Assembly: GCA_012931725.1 (NCBI GenBank)
Contig: CM022951.1
Coordinates: forward strand, 34,247,690 to 34,311,689
Reading direction: 5' to 3'
Length of the DNA stretch: 64,000 bases
DNA from: Litsea cubeba
Taxonomy: Eukaryota; Streptophyta; Magnoliopsida; Laurales; Lauraceae
The notes beneath the pieces are model-generated. The model ran no database searches. It saw only the letters and a list, made by a program, of their open reading frames with translations, and had not been told where the DNA came from. This document shows, piece after piece, positions 22,411-34,849 of this stretch. The first letter of the stretch is position 1. Every line of letters starts with the position of its first letter. Position numbers and translations under genes: made by a program.

Positions 22411-23373
22411 CGCGCCTTTTGTTTTTCCTTTTCTCTTGAGCACATTGTTTGCCCGAGCTTCCCATGACTTCACATCCTCCTCATGCACTAGACTTCAATC
22501 TATAACAAATCTCCCCTTATTTTATTTCCACACGATAGGCCTGACGAAGCGCGGTGGCACCGTCTGTCTCAGCCCAAACCGCCTCATGACCCTATGGGTA
22601 GGGTGACGCTCCAACACCCAATATGATATAAGGGGAGAGTCTGTTGTGAAGAGTGTTTTCTCAACCTTCGAGACATGCTTCAAAAAATCCTTTCCATACT
22701 TTTTGTACGGCTGCCAATCCAACTGTGCATGAAGCATTGGGTAAGTTAGAACTAATAAAGTAAGTATGAAAATTATGAAAAAATTGAAATGCAATCTTTC
22801 TACCTCTTAGACGTGAGGTAATTGAGTTGCTTTCGCACTTCTCTCACGGTCGTAAGATGGGTCATTCCATCAAGTCGGCCGGCCCATGTAACTATCAGGG
22901 GAAAGCTTATGTCATTGTTTAAGTGCGGGTTTGGAGGCGTACCTCGACCAATCTTCATTCTGGTGTACGCCCAGATCTGTTAAAAGAGAGGTTTCATTAG
23001 AACATTAACATATAAATAGTGAAGGCATTAAGATATAAATATATCAAGCTCACCTGAAGAAGCTGGAGGGGGCCAGAAAGAGACTTAAACTTCTTCTCAA
23101 CAACTTCCCCTCAACAACTTCCCCTTCATTAGTAGGGTCGGGCGTCTCACGGTTCTTCACCCCTTCCCAATGTACACCCTTGTTTAGCATTCTATAGAGG
23201 TTCGCTAAACACGTGGAGGCTCATGAGTAGGGGCTAAACTCTCTAAACAGCTCTAGAATATAAAAGGGGCCTCGTGCCCCTGAAGAATTACATAAAATCT
23301 GTCCAGCCACAAAAAAAAAATAAATAGGCCCGAGTTCTACACATATCCTCGGCCTCTAACATCTTCTTATTCG
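22411..23373. repeat. Tandem segmental duplication, copy 2
   Basis: It is the partner of 21442-22390. It carries its own 14-bp tandem duplication (TCAACAACTTCCCC, near 23097-23125). The copies share a T-run on the minus strand, where the PMD reading frame changes. Confidence 0.9.
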
Positions 23374-23563
23374 CCCCCCCCCCCTGCTTTTTTTTCTTCT
23401 TTCCCTTTTGCTTCGGGCTCTCCTTCTCCCTCAACTCCTCCGGAGTGGGACGGAATACTCGTTCCAGCCATGTGAACTTGAGGGAGACTCCATTGTAGTC
23501 TTGTTTATTTATGGGCACCACACCAAGGAGCTCCTGACAGAGATCTGCAATCTCGTAATGGGT

Positions 23564-23633
23564 GTATGTCCGGCTCGTCACGGGCGGACCATCAATAGGT
23601 ATGTCCGGCTCGTCACGGGCGGACCATCAATAG
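23564..23633. repeat. 35-bp perfect tandem duplication in PMD exon 2
   Basis: Two identical 35-bp units (23564-23598 and 23599-23633) begin GTATGTCCGGCTCGTCACGG. Because 35 is not a multiple of three, the second unit shifts the frame just after the P-P-V-T-S-R-T-Y motif. Confidence 0.95.
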
Positions 23634-24111
23634 GTAGGCCGTAGATGTACGCTACGTCCTCTAATGTGATGGTCGCCTCGCCGGATGGAAGATGAAATGT
23701 GTTCGTCTTCGGCTTCCACCGCTCAATGAGCCCCATGATCAATGCATGATCAATCCTCATCCACCTCATCTGAGCAAGATGGTATAGCCCGACCTCACGC
23801 ACCCACTGCATCTGTCTCCCATTCATGTCCCACTTCCCATAATCAGGGTTCGTGTGAAAGCATATGTATGTGCCCAACTCCTGTGAGAAAAATGACAGTT
23901 TAAATAATGTTAGCCATAGATTAAAAGGAAGTTCAATTGATAATAGGTTCTGTGGAAGAGAGTATACCAAGCCGCGTTCGATAGCGGCAGAGATATGATG
24001 CTCTTGCTGGCACAATAGAACGGCTGGCTGTGCATTTGAGGTACTAACCTCATTTGAGGTAGCAGCCTCGTTGCGGGGCACTTCGGGGTTACTTGTATTC
24101 TCTTTAGACAT

Positions 24112-26680
24112 CTGTATACATCTAAATTAGGCATGATAGCATTGAATGTTATGAAGGCAAGCATGAATAAACTATGAAAGTTGAATATCCAAAACCAACC
24201 GCATAATACTCTCCCCTATAATGGAAAATGAAACCACAGACATCACCATAGTAATTTAAATTCTAATAAAATCAATCAGGGATGTTGAATGAGTTTGAAT
24301 GGTTTCATTATTCAATTGTATGGCATAAGACAACATAACCTTGCATAGTACCCAAACTTCTGGTTAATACAATTTACGAGGCATATAAGAACAAGAATAT
24401 CAAAATGCATGATATTCACACTAACTAAGAAACCAAAATAAACAAATAGTACATTTTCAACAGTTCCAATATTTTCTTCAATTGAAAGTGTGGACTGTGG
24501 ACACAAGTCAATGAGTGACCAGCAGAACAAGTAGTTTGGAAGCATGATGATGAAGTGATATAGAAGCCAAAATAGACAGAATACAAATTTCAGGGAATTA
24601 TGATCTTTTCTTGAATTAGTGTGAAGTTTTAGGGATTTGGTTACTGTGAAAATGACTTACGTGTAAACTTCACTAAATGCTACACAATCCACAGACTAAT
24701 AAAATGGTCTTCTAGCTTTAAGCCATGCATCTAATAAAAAATGTAAGGGCAAGTGCAATATGGGGGGTTATCAATACATGGAGACATGAGATTTCACATC
24801 TTCAGGTACGCTTGAAATGTGTAACCATAGGAGCTGATATGGTTGTTATGTATCAGTCTCAAGTATCAACCAAAATTAAACCCTTGACTACAATAGTAGT
24901 ATTATATACTGTTATTTTCTCAAAAATAGCATGCATTTCTCCTTTTCTCAAATTGGTCCATATACTTCTCCATTTACATGAGCAGTGGTAAAACAGGAGG
25001 CAAGGATCAATCTTTCTTCACATGTACCTTCGAATTCACCAACCTATATTGGATAGGGTGTACGGTTGATGCAATGATCATTCTCAATGAATTTACTCTA
25101 TTTATTTGAATGCCTTGAAGATAATCTCCTCCAGTGTACCCCTTTTCAACAGTCTTTTCTCTCAGTTCGTTTAACAACCACTTCTCAAGAAAAGATATGA
25201 AGAAGTTACAAGCATTACTAATAGGCCGGAGAATTCTCGCTTGCTTGGTTTCAAGAATTTTTGGAATTCTCGTTCGAGTCGGAATGATGTCCCCCAAATG
25301 GCTTTCAAAATGTTCAAGCCCCATTCAATATTTAAAAATATATAATTCTTAGAGTTTCAACGATCAAAAAGAGGCTTTTTAACCGGTTGATTCTCGGAAT
25401 TCTAACACTCAAATGGGAAATTTCAAATGCTATAAAGACATTGGTCTTACATGAGTGTCAATGATTCTCCTCAAAATTAATACCTACAAACAAACGCGAC
25501 CTTAGGGCTTTAGACCTAAGATTAGAAGTCCAAGCAAGTGTGATGTGCGATTTACACACATTGTGCTATGTCCAGGGTACTTCCAAGTTTGTAAAATCAA
25601 ATTCAAGAAACACAATGAACCCATTCACATTGTCAAAATGAAGAAACACAAAAATGAACAAACGAACAACTACTGCCATTTGACCGCATACAACATCCTC
25701 AAGTTTGGAAAATAAAAATAACTCACTCAAACTTTTCTGAAAATGTTAAAACAAACCCCAACTGAAAATACCCCAAATTTGAAATCTACAAACCCTAATC
25801 AATGCAAACGACAAATGTACAAATCGAATACAACGTTGAAGATAACAAACCATGCACTTAGATATCATATGCGGGATGGTGGGAAAACAAAAGGAAGTGA
25901 AAACACAAAAACGTTGACAATGATTCAAAAAAGAAAGGAGAACCAAACCTCGGGAGTGTCGGTCGAAATCACAGTCGATTGAAAAAACGATGGGATTATG
26001 AGAAGCAGTTGAGGAATTCAATTACAAGATCAGTGGTTATGGAAAAATGGAAGCAACCGCTCTTCGTCGCTCGTCCAAGGTCCGTCTCAATGCAATGGTG
26101 GAAAAGATAAGACAAGAATGAGCGAAAACAAGGATTTCAGCCCTAATATGGGTCACGGACAGTGTCATTGCCTACCTTATTCAAGTGTAAATAAGGTCGG
26201 CGCGGACGATGTGCTCTTTTGGTAAAAAAATGAAAATCGGGCCCAATTGCTCTAATTGGTGCCACACTTGCTAAAGTGTTTGATTGCGTAACACGACCGG
26301 ATTAAGTAATTTTTTCGGTTAAATCCTCTTATACAAATTGGGTTGTAACAAAACTACAAGAAACAAGAGTAATTTAAATTCCCAAGGTGGAAAGAAAGAA
26401 AAGCATCAAGTTGAATACCTACCCACCATCCTGCCCAGTGGCTAGCAGACCCTTGAAAGTTGCCAAGTAGGTGGTCATCCCTTGGGGCCCTTTTGGCATT
26501 TTACTTTCAAAATAAAATAGAGTGAAGTGAAATAAAAAGAAGGAAAAAAATATAAGTGGGTTATGATGGTTTTCCACAACATGAGTCTTACCATGAATTT
26601 GTAGGAATTCTATTATCCCCAAATAAATAGGGTCTTAAGAGGTTTTGCACAACATGAATCTAGGTGCCTGTGAGCTATGA
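24112..26680. other. Spacer upstream of the PMD gene
   Basis: I see no supported gene on either strand. The minus strand between about 26100 and 24112 would be the promoter and 5' side of the PMD gene, but I find no convincing TATA box with a matching leader exon. Confidence 0.6.
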
Positions 26681-27350
26681 AAGCCCAAATTAATGTCAAA
26701 ATCTCAACTATAGGAGGTTTTCCAACCCTTTGGGCCGGGGCACATAGGGAAGTCGGGTAAACCCCCCTGTAGCCACAGTGTGGTAGTGTAGTTTTGAACC
26801 TACAACCTCCAGGTGCAACCCGTGGTCCTAGGCCAACTGAGCCACCTCTTGGGTTTGAGATCTCAAACTTACATATGTAAGAATATATCACATTGCAATT
26901 TTGATAAATGCATATCCATCATTTCAATGATCCACAGTAATAAGTTAAGGACTTTAAGTGAGTGCATTTTAATAATTTGAGACTTATAACACTGACTAGA
27001 TCATTAACCTCAATGGAACATGGTAAAAAAGAGAACACATATATTTTTATTCCAAACTTTTCATTTCCATATATCTTATATACAAATCCATCTCTCTTAG
27101 CGGAGGAAAACCTCTAATTTTACGGAACGGGACAACGATTTATGTCCCATATATCTTTTCCTCCTCTCTCAGTAGAGGAAAACCTGCGAGTAGGCTTAAA
27201 ATCGAATTGAAAATCTGTTCGCTTCATATATAATAAATGCTCTCACTGGCAACACACATACACAACCTAAATTGCACACCAATATGACCGGCGATTTATC
27301 CCTATGGTCCTTTTTGTTTCGTGTAATTAAAAATTTAGGATTGTGTTTTT
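26681..27350. repeat. Dispersed duplicated segment, copy 1 (pair with 29990-30590)
   Basis: It shares long collinear stretches with 29990-30590: AAGCCCAAATTAATGTCAAA, GTTAAGGACTTTAA(G/C)TGAG, CTAGATCATTA(A/G)CCTCAATG and CACCAATATGAC(C/T)GG. The spacing is about 3.2 kb. Copies are clearly diverged, and each has gained a different SINE. The ends are approximate. Confidence 0.8.
26708..26859 (-). mobile_element. tRNA-derived SINE 1 (152 bp) with TSD ATCTCAA
   Basis: On the minus strand an A box (GGTGGCTCAGTTGGCC) and a B-box-like AGGTTCAAAAC lie about 35 bp apart, as in tRNA-derived SINEs. ATCTCAA flanks both ends (26701-26707 and 26860-26866). The related segment at 29990 lacks exactly this insert, so it serves as an empty site. 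The 3' part (GCCCAAAGGGTTGGAAAACC) resembles that of the SINE at 32602. Confidence 0.85.
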
Positions 27351-28267
27351 ATCGGTGGTTGAAAAGGAAGAATTAAGGGTGGTAGATCAGTGGTGAAGTA
27401 CTTTCATTGCATGGAAATAATGGGAGATCAATTATTAACATAACCTTTAAGAAATTGCGGGCAATTGGCTAAGCGTGTAGAAGCCCAACATGTAGCAGAG
27501 GCCTCATTCCAAAAGGCAATTTCTAATCCTTTTCAATCATTCTCACGTCAATGAACGACGGTGCCTACTTTGGGAGAACCATCAGTCGCTATAACTGCCG
27601 TGTTGAACACTGACTCTTTCCCGATGGAATTCCATGTGGATGACAAACACCCCAGGAATTTTCATGACAAGAAAAAGATAACAACAGACAAATTGACAAA
27701 TTGGTCTTTATATAGCTTAAAACAATGCCTCCGTTTTCCCTACAGTGACCATGATACTCTTTGTTTATTTGACAGTTTTTGGAAGGTCATTGATATTGAT
27801 ATTTGCACTTCCTTTTTCTTTTTCTTTTTTTTTTATGGAGGCACTTCAAAATTTTGTGAAGGAAAAAAAATACCTCTATAAAAAAAAAGTGCCAATATCA
27901 CTTCTCTTTCGGAAATACCTATACAAAAGTTAAGTATGCCTTCAACTCTTCTCTCTCTTTCAATTTCACACTATTTAATTGTAACATGCATTCTAATTCT
28001 ATGGTTGTACCTGCATTAATAAAGAAAATTTTAAACATCAAAGGAGACGATGAAAGAATTTTCTTTCAGGAACCTCCCCATGTGGGGCTCAACCCATGGG
28101 TCTGCATAACGGCATGGGGCCCTCTATCGCCCAGTTAAAAAATCAACATCAGTCCCTACTCTGGTGATCCACGTTGCAAGGTACCGTGTGAGGTAGATGC
28201 TATTGGGGCCCACTTGCGGCCCCACATATCAAGGGATGAGTAAGGATGGAAAGATGCATGCGGGATT
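27351..28267. other. Spacer
   Basis: I see no gene or recognisable element. A T/A-rich stretch with T-runs lies at 27815-27890. Confidence 0.6.
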
Positions 28268-28773
28268 GGAAAATTTGAAAATAAGGACTTAAGTTTTTGT
28301 CTTATTTCAGCAAAGGACACGAGTTTCAAAACTTTTCAAATTAGCCCTTAAGATTTCTCGGAAGTTTTCAATTAAGGACATCCATCAACTTAAAGCTATT
28401 TTTTGGCAAATCATTCTCTCATTTTTTTTAAAATACTCAAATTCCCCTTCATTGAAATAAAATCCTCCTTCATTTTCTTTATAATCTCCTCATTTTCTTG
28501 ACCATGAGCCTCACTGTGATCAATGACAACCAGCATTCCCACGCAATCGGTTGCAGGTAGTGGCTGCCGGAACAATGTCATGGCTTTAAATGAATGATAA
28601 TTTAAATATTTTAAAATAAATTGAGAGAAAAAGTCACTATGAAATACCTTTAAATGACCAGATGTCCTTAATTGATAACTTACTGAAAAATTTACGGACT
28701 AAATTGAAAACTTTTGAAATTTGTGTCCTTTTTCAAGTAAGGCGGAAACTTAAGGACTTATTTAAAGTCCTCC
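28268..28773. mobile_element. Foldback (MITE-like) element with about 200-bp inverted arms
   Basis: The left arm (about 28268-28480) and the reverse complement of the right arm (about 28575-28773) align over their whole length: GGACTTAAGTTT near the tips, then AAAGGACAC(G/A)A(G/A)TTTCAAAA, TTTTCAATTAAGGACATC and TTTTAAAATA(C/T)T. A loop of about 100 bp separates them. The arms have diverged moderately. I could not define a TSD, so the class is open. Confidence 0.7.
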
Positions 28774-29989
28774 CTATCAAATTTTAAGCTACTTTTAATG
28801 ATAGTATCCCCTTGATTTGTTGCCTACGAGTCTAATAGTTTTATATAATTTTTTTTATCGTAATAGTTTAATTAGTTTCATGGGATCATAAAAAATCCAT
28901 GGGATTTGGTGACATATAAGGGGTGGGGGTTGGGGGAAGGGGTTTGAAAGGATCACCTGCGGCAACAACAATCAATAGGAAGGTGAATGATCGAAAAATC
29001 TAGATGGTCTTTACCTCTATATAAAATTTTAGGCCCGTCAGATCATTTTGACCCTTTGGTCTGTGGCCCTTGGGTTCACCCTTGGGGTAATACCTGCTGA
29101 CCTCCCATCCACAAGATCTACACATTCACTCCAACAACTTGGAACCCACAAGCAGCTTGCTTAGTGGAGAATCTTGAGCTCTTGACTGCCGGCGCTATCA
29201 TCTACACGCCGAATTTTTATCTGTAGATTCTGCATGAGAGGTGGTATGACATTTTAAAATTCTCACCATTCAAAAAAGGGAATCCCCCTAATTCTGCACA
29301 AAAGTGATGCAGGATTTCCATAGGATAAAATTCCCCCATTGATCATTGGATGGAGAAGGTGAAGGTTAAAAATGGTGATGTCAATAAGTGTGATGTTAGG
29401 ATGATAAGGGTGCAAAACCTATTTCTGAATGTGGGAGAGATTTAACTCTGGATTTAAATCCATGCACATAAGATCCAGATTGAGATATATATTCAACCCA
29501 AGCAACAAAAAAGTCCAACTACAGCTACATTGTAAAAGAAAATACGTTGTTAAGAGTATAAAGAGGTTGTGTCAGTCCACACATGTGGAAAGGGAGCCCA
29601 CACACGTGGGAAGAGGGGGCATAGCCGGGTTCGAATCTTGAGCAGCAAGGTGAGAAACATGGTTGCTAACCATCTGTGCAACTGCATGTACTGAAAAGCT
29701 TTAGTTTTATAATCACTTTGGGAGCCTCCTTCAAGACTAGAAATATCTATTTAAGGATGGTTATTTGAGTATGTTCATATGAGCTCCATTTCTTGTCTTG
29801 AACTAGACATAGGGTTACATACTTTTTGAGTTGACTCGGTGAATCAGCCGAGTTGGCCTGTGAATCATGTTGGAGAATCAAATTACCTAATTGATTTCTA
29901 GGTACTCCAAAAACGACTAAGTCAAGTCAATAGCCGAATTATGTTCATTGGTTAATTTTAAGTAATTACCAGTTTTTCGGCTCAAACGT
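28774..29989. other. Spacer with one isolated B-box-like site
   Basis: No gene is seen. GGGTTCGAATCTTGAGC at about 29622-29638 fits a Pol III B box and may mark an eroded SINE. I found no A box, tail or TSD. Confidence 0.5.
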
Positions 29990-30590
29990 AAGCCCAAATT
30001 AATGTCAAACTTTCAAACTTAAATATATAAACATATATCACATTTGCAATTTTTATAAATGCATATCCCATCCTTTCAGCCATTCTAACAAGTTAAGGAC
30101 TTTAACTGAGTGCATTTTAATAAATTGAGACTTATAAGACTGGCTAGATCATTAGCCTCAATGGAACAAGGGAAAAAAGGGAACATATATATATTTATTC
30201 CAAGATTTTCGTTTCCATATATATCTTAATATCCCCCCTCCCCACTTCTTTTATTTTTCTATTTTCTTACATCTAACATTGTTTTCCTTGTAAGAACGGC
30301 CTCTTACCACTGGGGTAAGAGGCTCCAGTTCTTACTAAGCTGTCCAGGGTACGAACCTAGGCAGTTGCCTTTCCTCACCCAAGGGTTGTTCTTCCTCACC
30401 AGAGAGCTGTGGTCCTGCAGTACCCTAAGCTGGGTGCAAAAAAAAAAAAAAATCATTTGTTTTACTTGCTTTTATAAATGCTCAAGCGCTACACACATAC
30501 ACAACCTAAGTTGCACACCAATATGACTGGGGTTAATCCCTAGGGCCTTTGTGTTCCATGTAATTGAAAACCTAGGATTGTATTTTTGCA
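29990..30590. repeat. Dispersed duplicated segment, copy 2
   Basis: It is the partner of 26681-27350. It lacks SINE 1 and instead contains SINE 2 (30291-30453). Confidence 0.8.
30291..30453 (+). mobile_element. SINE 2 with A-tail and imperfect TSD
   Basis: A B-box-like GGTACGAACC lies about 60 bp in. The element ends in a 15-A tail (30438-30452). The flanks CATTGTTTTCCTTG (30277-30290) and CATTTGTTTTACTTG (30454-30468) match except for one base and one indel. The insertion interrupts the duplicated segment, which is continuous in copy 1 at this place. Confidence 0.7.
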
Positions 30591-32601
30591 AATGGGTAAA
30601 ACAAACAATCAAAGGCGACATTAAAAAATGATGTCAACTAATTCATTGGTATATCAATGGTGAGGCAGTCCTTCCACAGAAACAACTAGGGATCAATCCT
30701 TAGCTGTAGTGTTGATGGTGAGGAACATGGAGAGTTTATCTTTGGGTGTGTGAGTATTTACGAGAGAATAAAAAAATATTAAAAAATGACAATCAAATAA
30801 CCTCCCATTTAATAGAAATTGAATCAAGGGAAGATAAAAAATGCATACCCATGAGAATCACACAGTAATTCAATACTAGAAAAGTCAAGATCCCTCTACA
30901 TCTCCACGTCGTATCATTCACTCATCACCTCATATTTATCACCTCTTTAATAATATTTCCTTCTACATTGCTCATTTGATCATGAATTCCTATATATTTT
31001 ATGCAATCAAGACATCCCCTAGTCATTCCATGGAGAGGGAGATGCCTAACTATTTTATTATTAGTATATATGGACTTAAATTTCATCTATACTTCCAAAT
31101 CCCCCCTAGATAATCATTCTATTTTTTTGAAAGGTGGACCATAATTTCTTATATTTATTAATAATATATTGTTATTCTCATTTTGATAATGGACATCTTC
31201 AATTTAACTAACAAATTTACATCGCTCCCAAGTCTTAGAGTCGCGAGGTCACTCATTTGCGCTTAGGGTAGGATAGGAATTTCTTTTATGAGGACTAGAA
31301 AACTTAGCCCATTTTTTGAACTTTCTCGCGAGTAAAAGTAGTGATTCAAAAGGGTCGGTTCTGGGCTGGAACCATGTTGGACCTAGAACCAAACCCATTT
31401 CTAAATGACGGTTCCGGATTTCAATTCGGAACCTATTTTATTGATTCAAGACCGAGTTTTGATAAGAGGGCGCGAATCCGGCTTAAGCATCAGGTCTGAC
31501 TAGATGCTTGGGATCTAATTCCCAAACCGGTTCCAACTTTTCTTTCACTTCTTTTTATTTCTTTTTCTTAAAACAAGGATATCATTAACTAATAACAAAG
31601 CATCAAGTCTACCATCTCTATGATTAAATATAAAAAAAAAAACACCCTACCAAAGTTGATTTTGTGCTACAGTTTACAATTGTAAAGTCTCTTATGTCTG
31701 GTCCCAAGTCCATGAGTCAGAACTTGTATGGACTCAGAATCGAACCCGTTTGTCATAATCTAAATTGAGTGCCACATCCGGATCCATTTATGAATCAGAA
31801 CCTAAAACAAGTTTCAAAACCCGGTTTTTCATGCGTCGGAACCTCGGTTCCAAATAATCGGAGAATTGGATACCAGTTTACAATCTTTAGTAAAAGTTGC
31901 CACATTAAATATTAATTTTATTATAGCAATGGAAAACCATTCCCGAATCCTCGCTTCTTCCGTGGAAAACCAGGTAAGCAAACGAGCCATTAGAGTAGAG
32001 TTCAAGTCACAAGTTGGGCAAGCTGTGGATCTAGATTTGGAAACAAATAACCTAACACAGGACTCCATATGACATTTGAATATATTTTTCAATGTTTAAC
32101 ACAATGGATCTAGACCTAATCAGTGTGGATTATTATGTGGATTTCTTTGACGCACAACAAGGATGCAGGGGTGCAACTTTAGTCGAGTCAAATCCAAACC
32201 TAGATGATCCGGACCAAAAGTGAAAATTGGGTTGTGCATTTTTTGGTTCAGATTGCGCTTGCGCCTAAATCTTGAAACCCAATTGGAGATTGGGTTGAGT
32301 TTGGCCCAAATGGGTTGAGTTTGGCTTCAAGTACCTGAATTTTTTCTAAAAAAAGTAAGTACCTGAATTTATTTATGTACCCGACTTTTGTATAAAAGTA
32401 TCCATGGTGTACAATACACAGCATAAACATCAATACTATATTCAAATTCCTCACAATTTCTATAATTGGAGAAAAAAGGGGTATCTGACCTGACCCAATT
32501 TAACCCAAATTTCAATTGTTTGTGTCAGGTTCAAATTTAAATTTACCTACATATAGTGGGTTGGGCTTGCGGGGAGCAATTACCCAACCCCATCCACCCC
32601 A
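30591..32601. other. Spacer
   Basis: I see no supported gene. A stretch rich in GGTTCC/GGAACC words (31345-31860) resembles the body of the hAT-like MITE at 34858. I could not find ends for it. Confidence 0.55.
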
Positions 32602-32829
32602 TATATATTTTTTTTCCAACGGAGGGTTCTCAACCCTTTGGGCTTGACTAATCCCTCCGGACCCAGAGAAAAGCCGGATAAAACCTTTGTGGCCCCCAAG
32701 TGGTAGCACTAGTGGACTCAACCATCGTTTTCTAAAGAGGGGGAACCGGAAATCGATGCCAGGCCTTCGAGCTCCGAAAGAGAGAGGAACCGTGGTCCTG
32801 ACCACTCGGCCAACCCCTGAGTTCAACCA
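32602..32829 (-). mobile_element. SINE 3 (Au-like), 228 bp, with 14-bp TSD
   Basis: On the minus strand the head GGGGTTGGCCGAGTGGTCAG carries a tRNA-like A box. The body contains TTATCCGGCTTTTCTC and GTCCGGAGGGATTAGTC, words typical of Au-type plant SINEs. The 3' end is A-rich (complement of TATATATTTTTTTTT). The flanks CCCCATCCACCCCA (32588-32601) and CCCCAACCACCCCA (32830-32843) match at 13 of 14 positions. Confidence 0.82.
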
Positions 32830-32843
32830 CCCCAACCACCCCA

Positions 32844-34156
32844 GTTGCAACCATACAAGTTTGGTGGAATGCATGGTATTTGTTATTTTCATTTGCTTGA
32901 AAATACTGCCGTGACTCTCAAGCATGAAGGTCACACAAGGCGGACTGTTTGAAAGGGTGGACCCCCCTTTCCAGTATAGACTTGGAATTCTAACCCCTGT
33001 TCTGAAACAGATGTTTGTGTGCATTTCAAAAGGGGAGAAGGCAATACGGGGGATCTGCATGTGGAAATGTAGACTATTATTCTCTAGCTTTAACAACTTT
33101 CAATTTCATTTTTGAGATTTTTACCAAAAAAAAAAAACTCGATTTTAAGATGTTGTTCCAGACGATTGCATGGGTCAATCAATTTTGCCACCACCTCTCA
33201 AGTGGGGCCACCTCTACTTGATCCAAGCCATGAAAATCGTATTACTCCCAATTAACTAGGCAAGGGAGGGATATTCCACTGGATTGGTTATGACGTGAAA
33301 AGCTAAAGAAATTACTAAAGAGTAACTCCTTTTTTCTTACACTAATCAATCAGACAGTTTGTGTCATTACCATTGTGTGGATTTTGGTAGTGTTCATTTT
33401 AATGGTGAGCTTGTGACATAAATGGTTTGGATCAAGTAAAAAAGGTATACAACATGGGTAAACTACTTACAAAATAGGCCCATGTGCGTGTTCCTGGTTA
33501 TCAATGAGGGGCTGTGGTTTGGCAAGTTGGAAGATATAATGACAAACCTATAGGTACCTTTCAAGTTGGAAAAAAACATATTGCTGTCCTTTTTTTGAAA
33601 GTGAGCAAATTCAACACACACATCTCAATGGCACCATTAGGTAAGGATGTAAACAGCCTAGTCCAGTAAGGTCCCATACCCTGTAATTTTTTGCCTCTAT
33701 GGTTTATTTTTACCTTTTCCGGTTAGGTCTTATGGAGAACTGGGTCAATGGTGATAGGGACAGGGTCAACTTTGGGTGGGGTAAATCCATATTTGCTCAG
33801 ACTAACACATGCTCCAACCTTTACATAATCGGTCTCATGAGTTTATGATTCGTGATATCAAATATGCCCATGATAGGCACAAGAGAACCACACATAAATT
33901 CTGTTTTAAGATAAGAGTTTATATCTTTTACCAATAGACATCAAAAATGGGTCGCAACTCATAAATGGGGCAGGTGAGCCAAAATGGTTGCTCAGCCCAA
34001 ATCTGACTCGGGCCGAATATAATAAGCCATTACCCTGCCACACCATAAAAACATTACCAAACCTCTTCCAACAGGGATGGGGCTTCACTCGTTTAACCTG
34101 ACTCATTGCCACTATTACATTTATGGTTGTCAATGGGTAGGTATCCATTTACCTAA
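32844..34156. other. Spacer left of the MULE
   Basis: There is no reading frame with recognisable content. TAAGGATGTAAACAGCC at 33642 may be the outer end of an older element (see findings). Confidence 0.55.
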
Positions 34157-34165
34157 TTCCCAAAA
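34157..34165. repeat. Left 9-bp TSD of the MULE (TTCCCAAAA)
   Basis: It matches 41107-41115 at all nine positions. Nine bases is the diagnostic duplication length for Mutator-like elements. Confidence 0.95.
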
Positions 34166-34210
34166 GAGAGCTGCTACCAGCACACTATAAGTGACTCAAC
34201 ACACACTGCA
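34166..34210 (+). repeat. Left terminal inverted repeat of the MULE
   Basis: The first 12 bases (GAGAGCTGCTAC) and positions 30-45 (ACTCAACACACACTGCA) are identical to the reverse complement of the right end. There are about seven mismatches over 45 bp. CTCTACACTCTGCATTT follows twice (near 34260 and 34321), and a diverged version is found at the right end. Confidence 0.9.
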
Positions 34211-34849
34211 TCTCTATACACAGGGCTGTTTAGTGTAAAAAATCCCATTTTTTTTTGCCCTCTACACTCTGCATTTTCCCTAAAACACCCTTGTTATGGA
34301 CTAAGCGTATTTCTCCCTTCACTCTACACTCTGCATTTCAACTTCGACCTTCCCTCCCATTTCAGTGAACGGACGATTCACTCTCCCATGGCGATTTCAT
34401 TCAAGACGATAGGCAGATCTCGACCAGCTGGTTCACTGGAACGATTTCGATCTGGACTGATAACCCAACAGTCTTTCTCTCTGTGCTCTCTTCATCTTCA
34501 ACCATGAACATAACTTGAACGATCTCTGTGAGTGATTTTAATCTCTTTTTTTGTTTAGAAATGCTTTTTGTTTTTGTTTAAGTTCCATTATTTGGTTTCT
34601 TGAGATGGTTTTCCTTGCCTACACTACATCTCTCCCTCCCATTTCAGTTTGTTTTTTTGCTAGTTTCTTGTGACCACTCGGCATTACCAGGCCGAATACG
34701 ATGAATCTGTTCAGTCTCACTGAACTTTAAACTTCCTGATTGTACGGCAGCATGGGTCTAAACATAAATATTTCAGACGGTCCAATCGAACCGAACATAT
34801 TTCGTCTGCACGGTTAGGTACTGCCAAACATATAGTACCCACATTGTTA

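Larger units (their letters stand above)
21034..24111 (-). pseudogene. Host-type PMD (MAIN-like) gene, with internal exon duplication, broken by element 1
   Basis: The gene starts at ATG 24111 (MSKENTSNPEVPRN). Exon 1 is 24111-23968 and exon 2 starts at 23880 after a TTTCTCACAG acceptor. Exon 2 has the hallmark PMD block: M-R-W-M-R-I-D-H-A-L, then L-I-E-R-W-K-P-K-T-N-T-F-H-L-P, G-E-A-T-I-T-L-E-D-V and G-L-P-I-D-G-P-P-V-T. This matches the family annotated as MAIN-like or 'serine/threonine phosphatase 7 long form homolog', involved in silencing or cell maintenance in Arabidopsis. A 35-bp tandem duplication (23564-23633) shifts the frame inside exon 2. Later exons (Y-S-W-A-S-T-Y-L-A-N-L-Y-R; H-A-Q-L-D-W-Q-P-Y) occur twice because of a 0.97-kb duplication. 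A C-terminal piece (E-E-Y-M-R-W-Y) is at about 21450-21380. The distal exon at 21034-21140 is cut by element 1, 11 bp before its donor. Confidence 0.72.
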
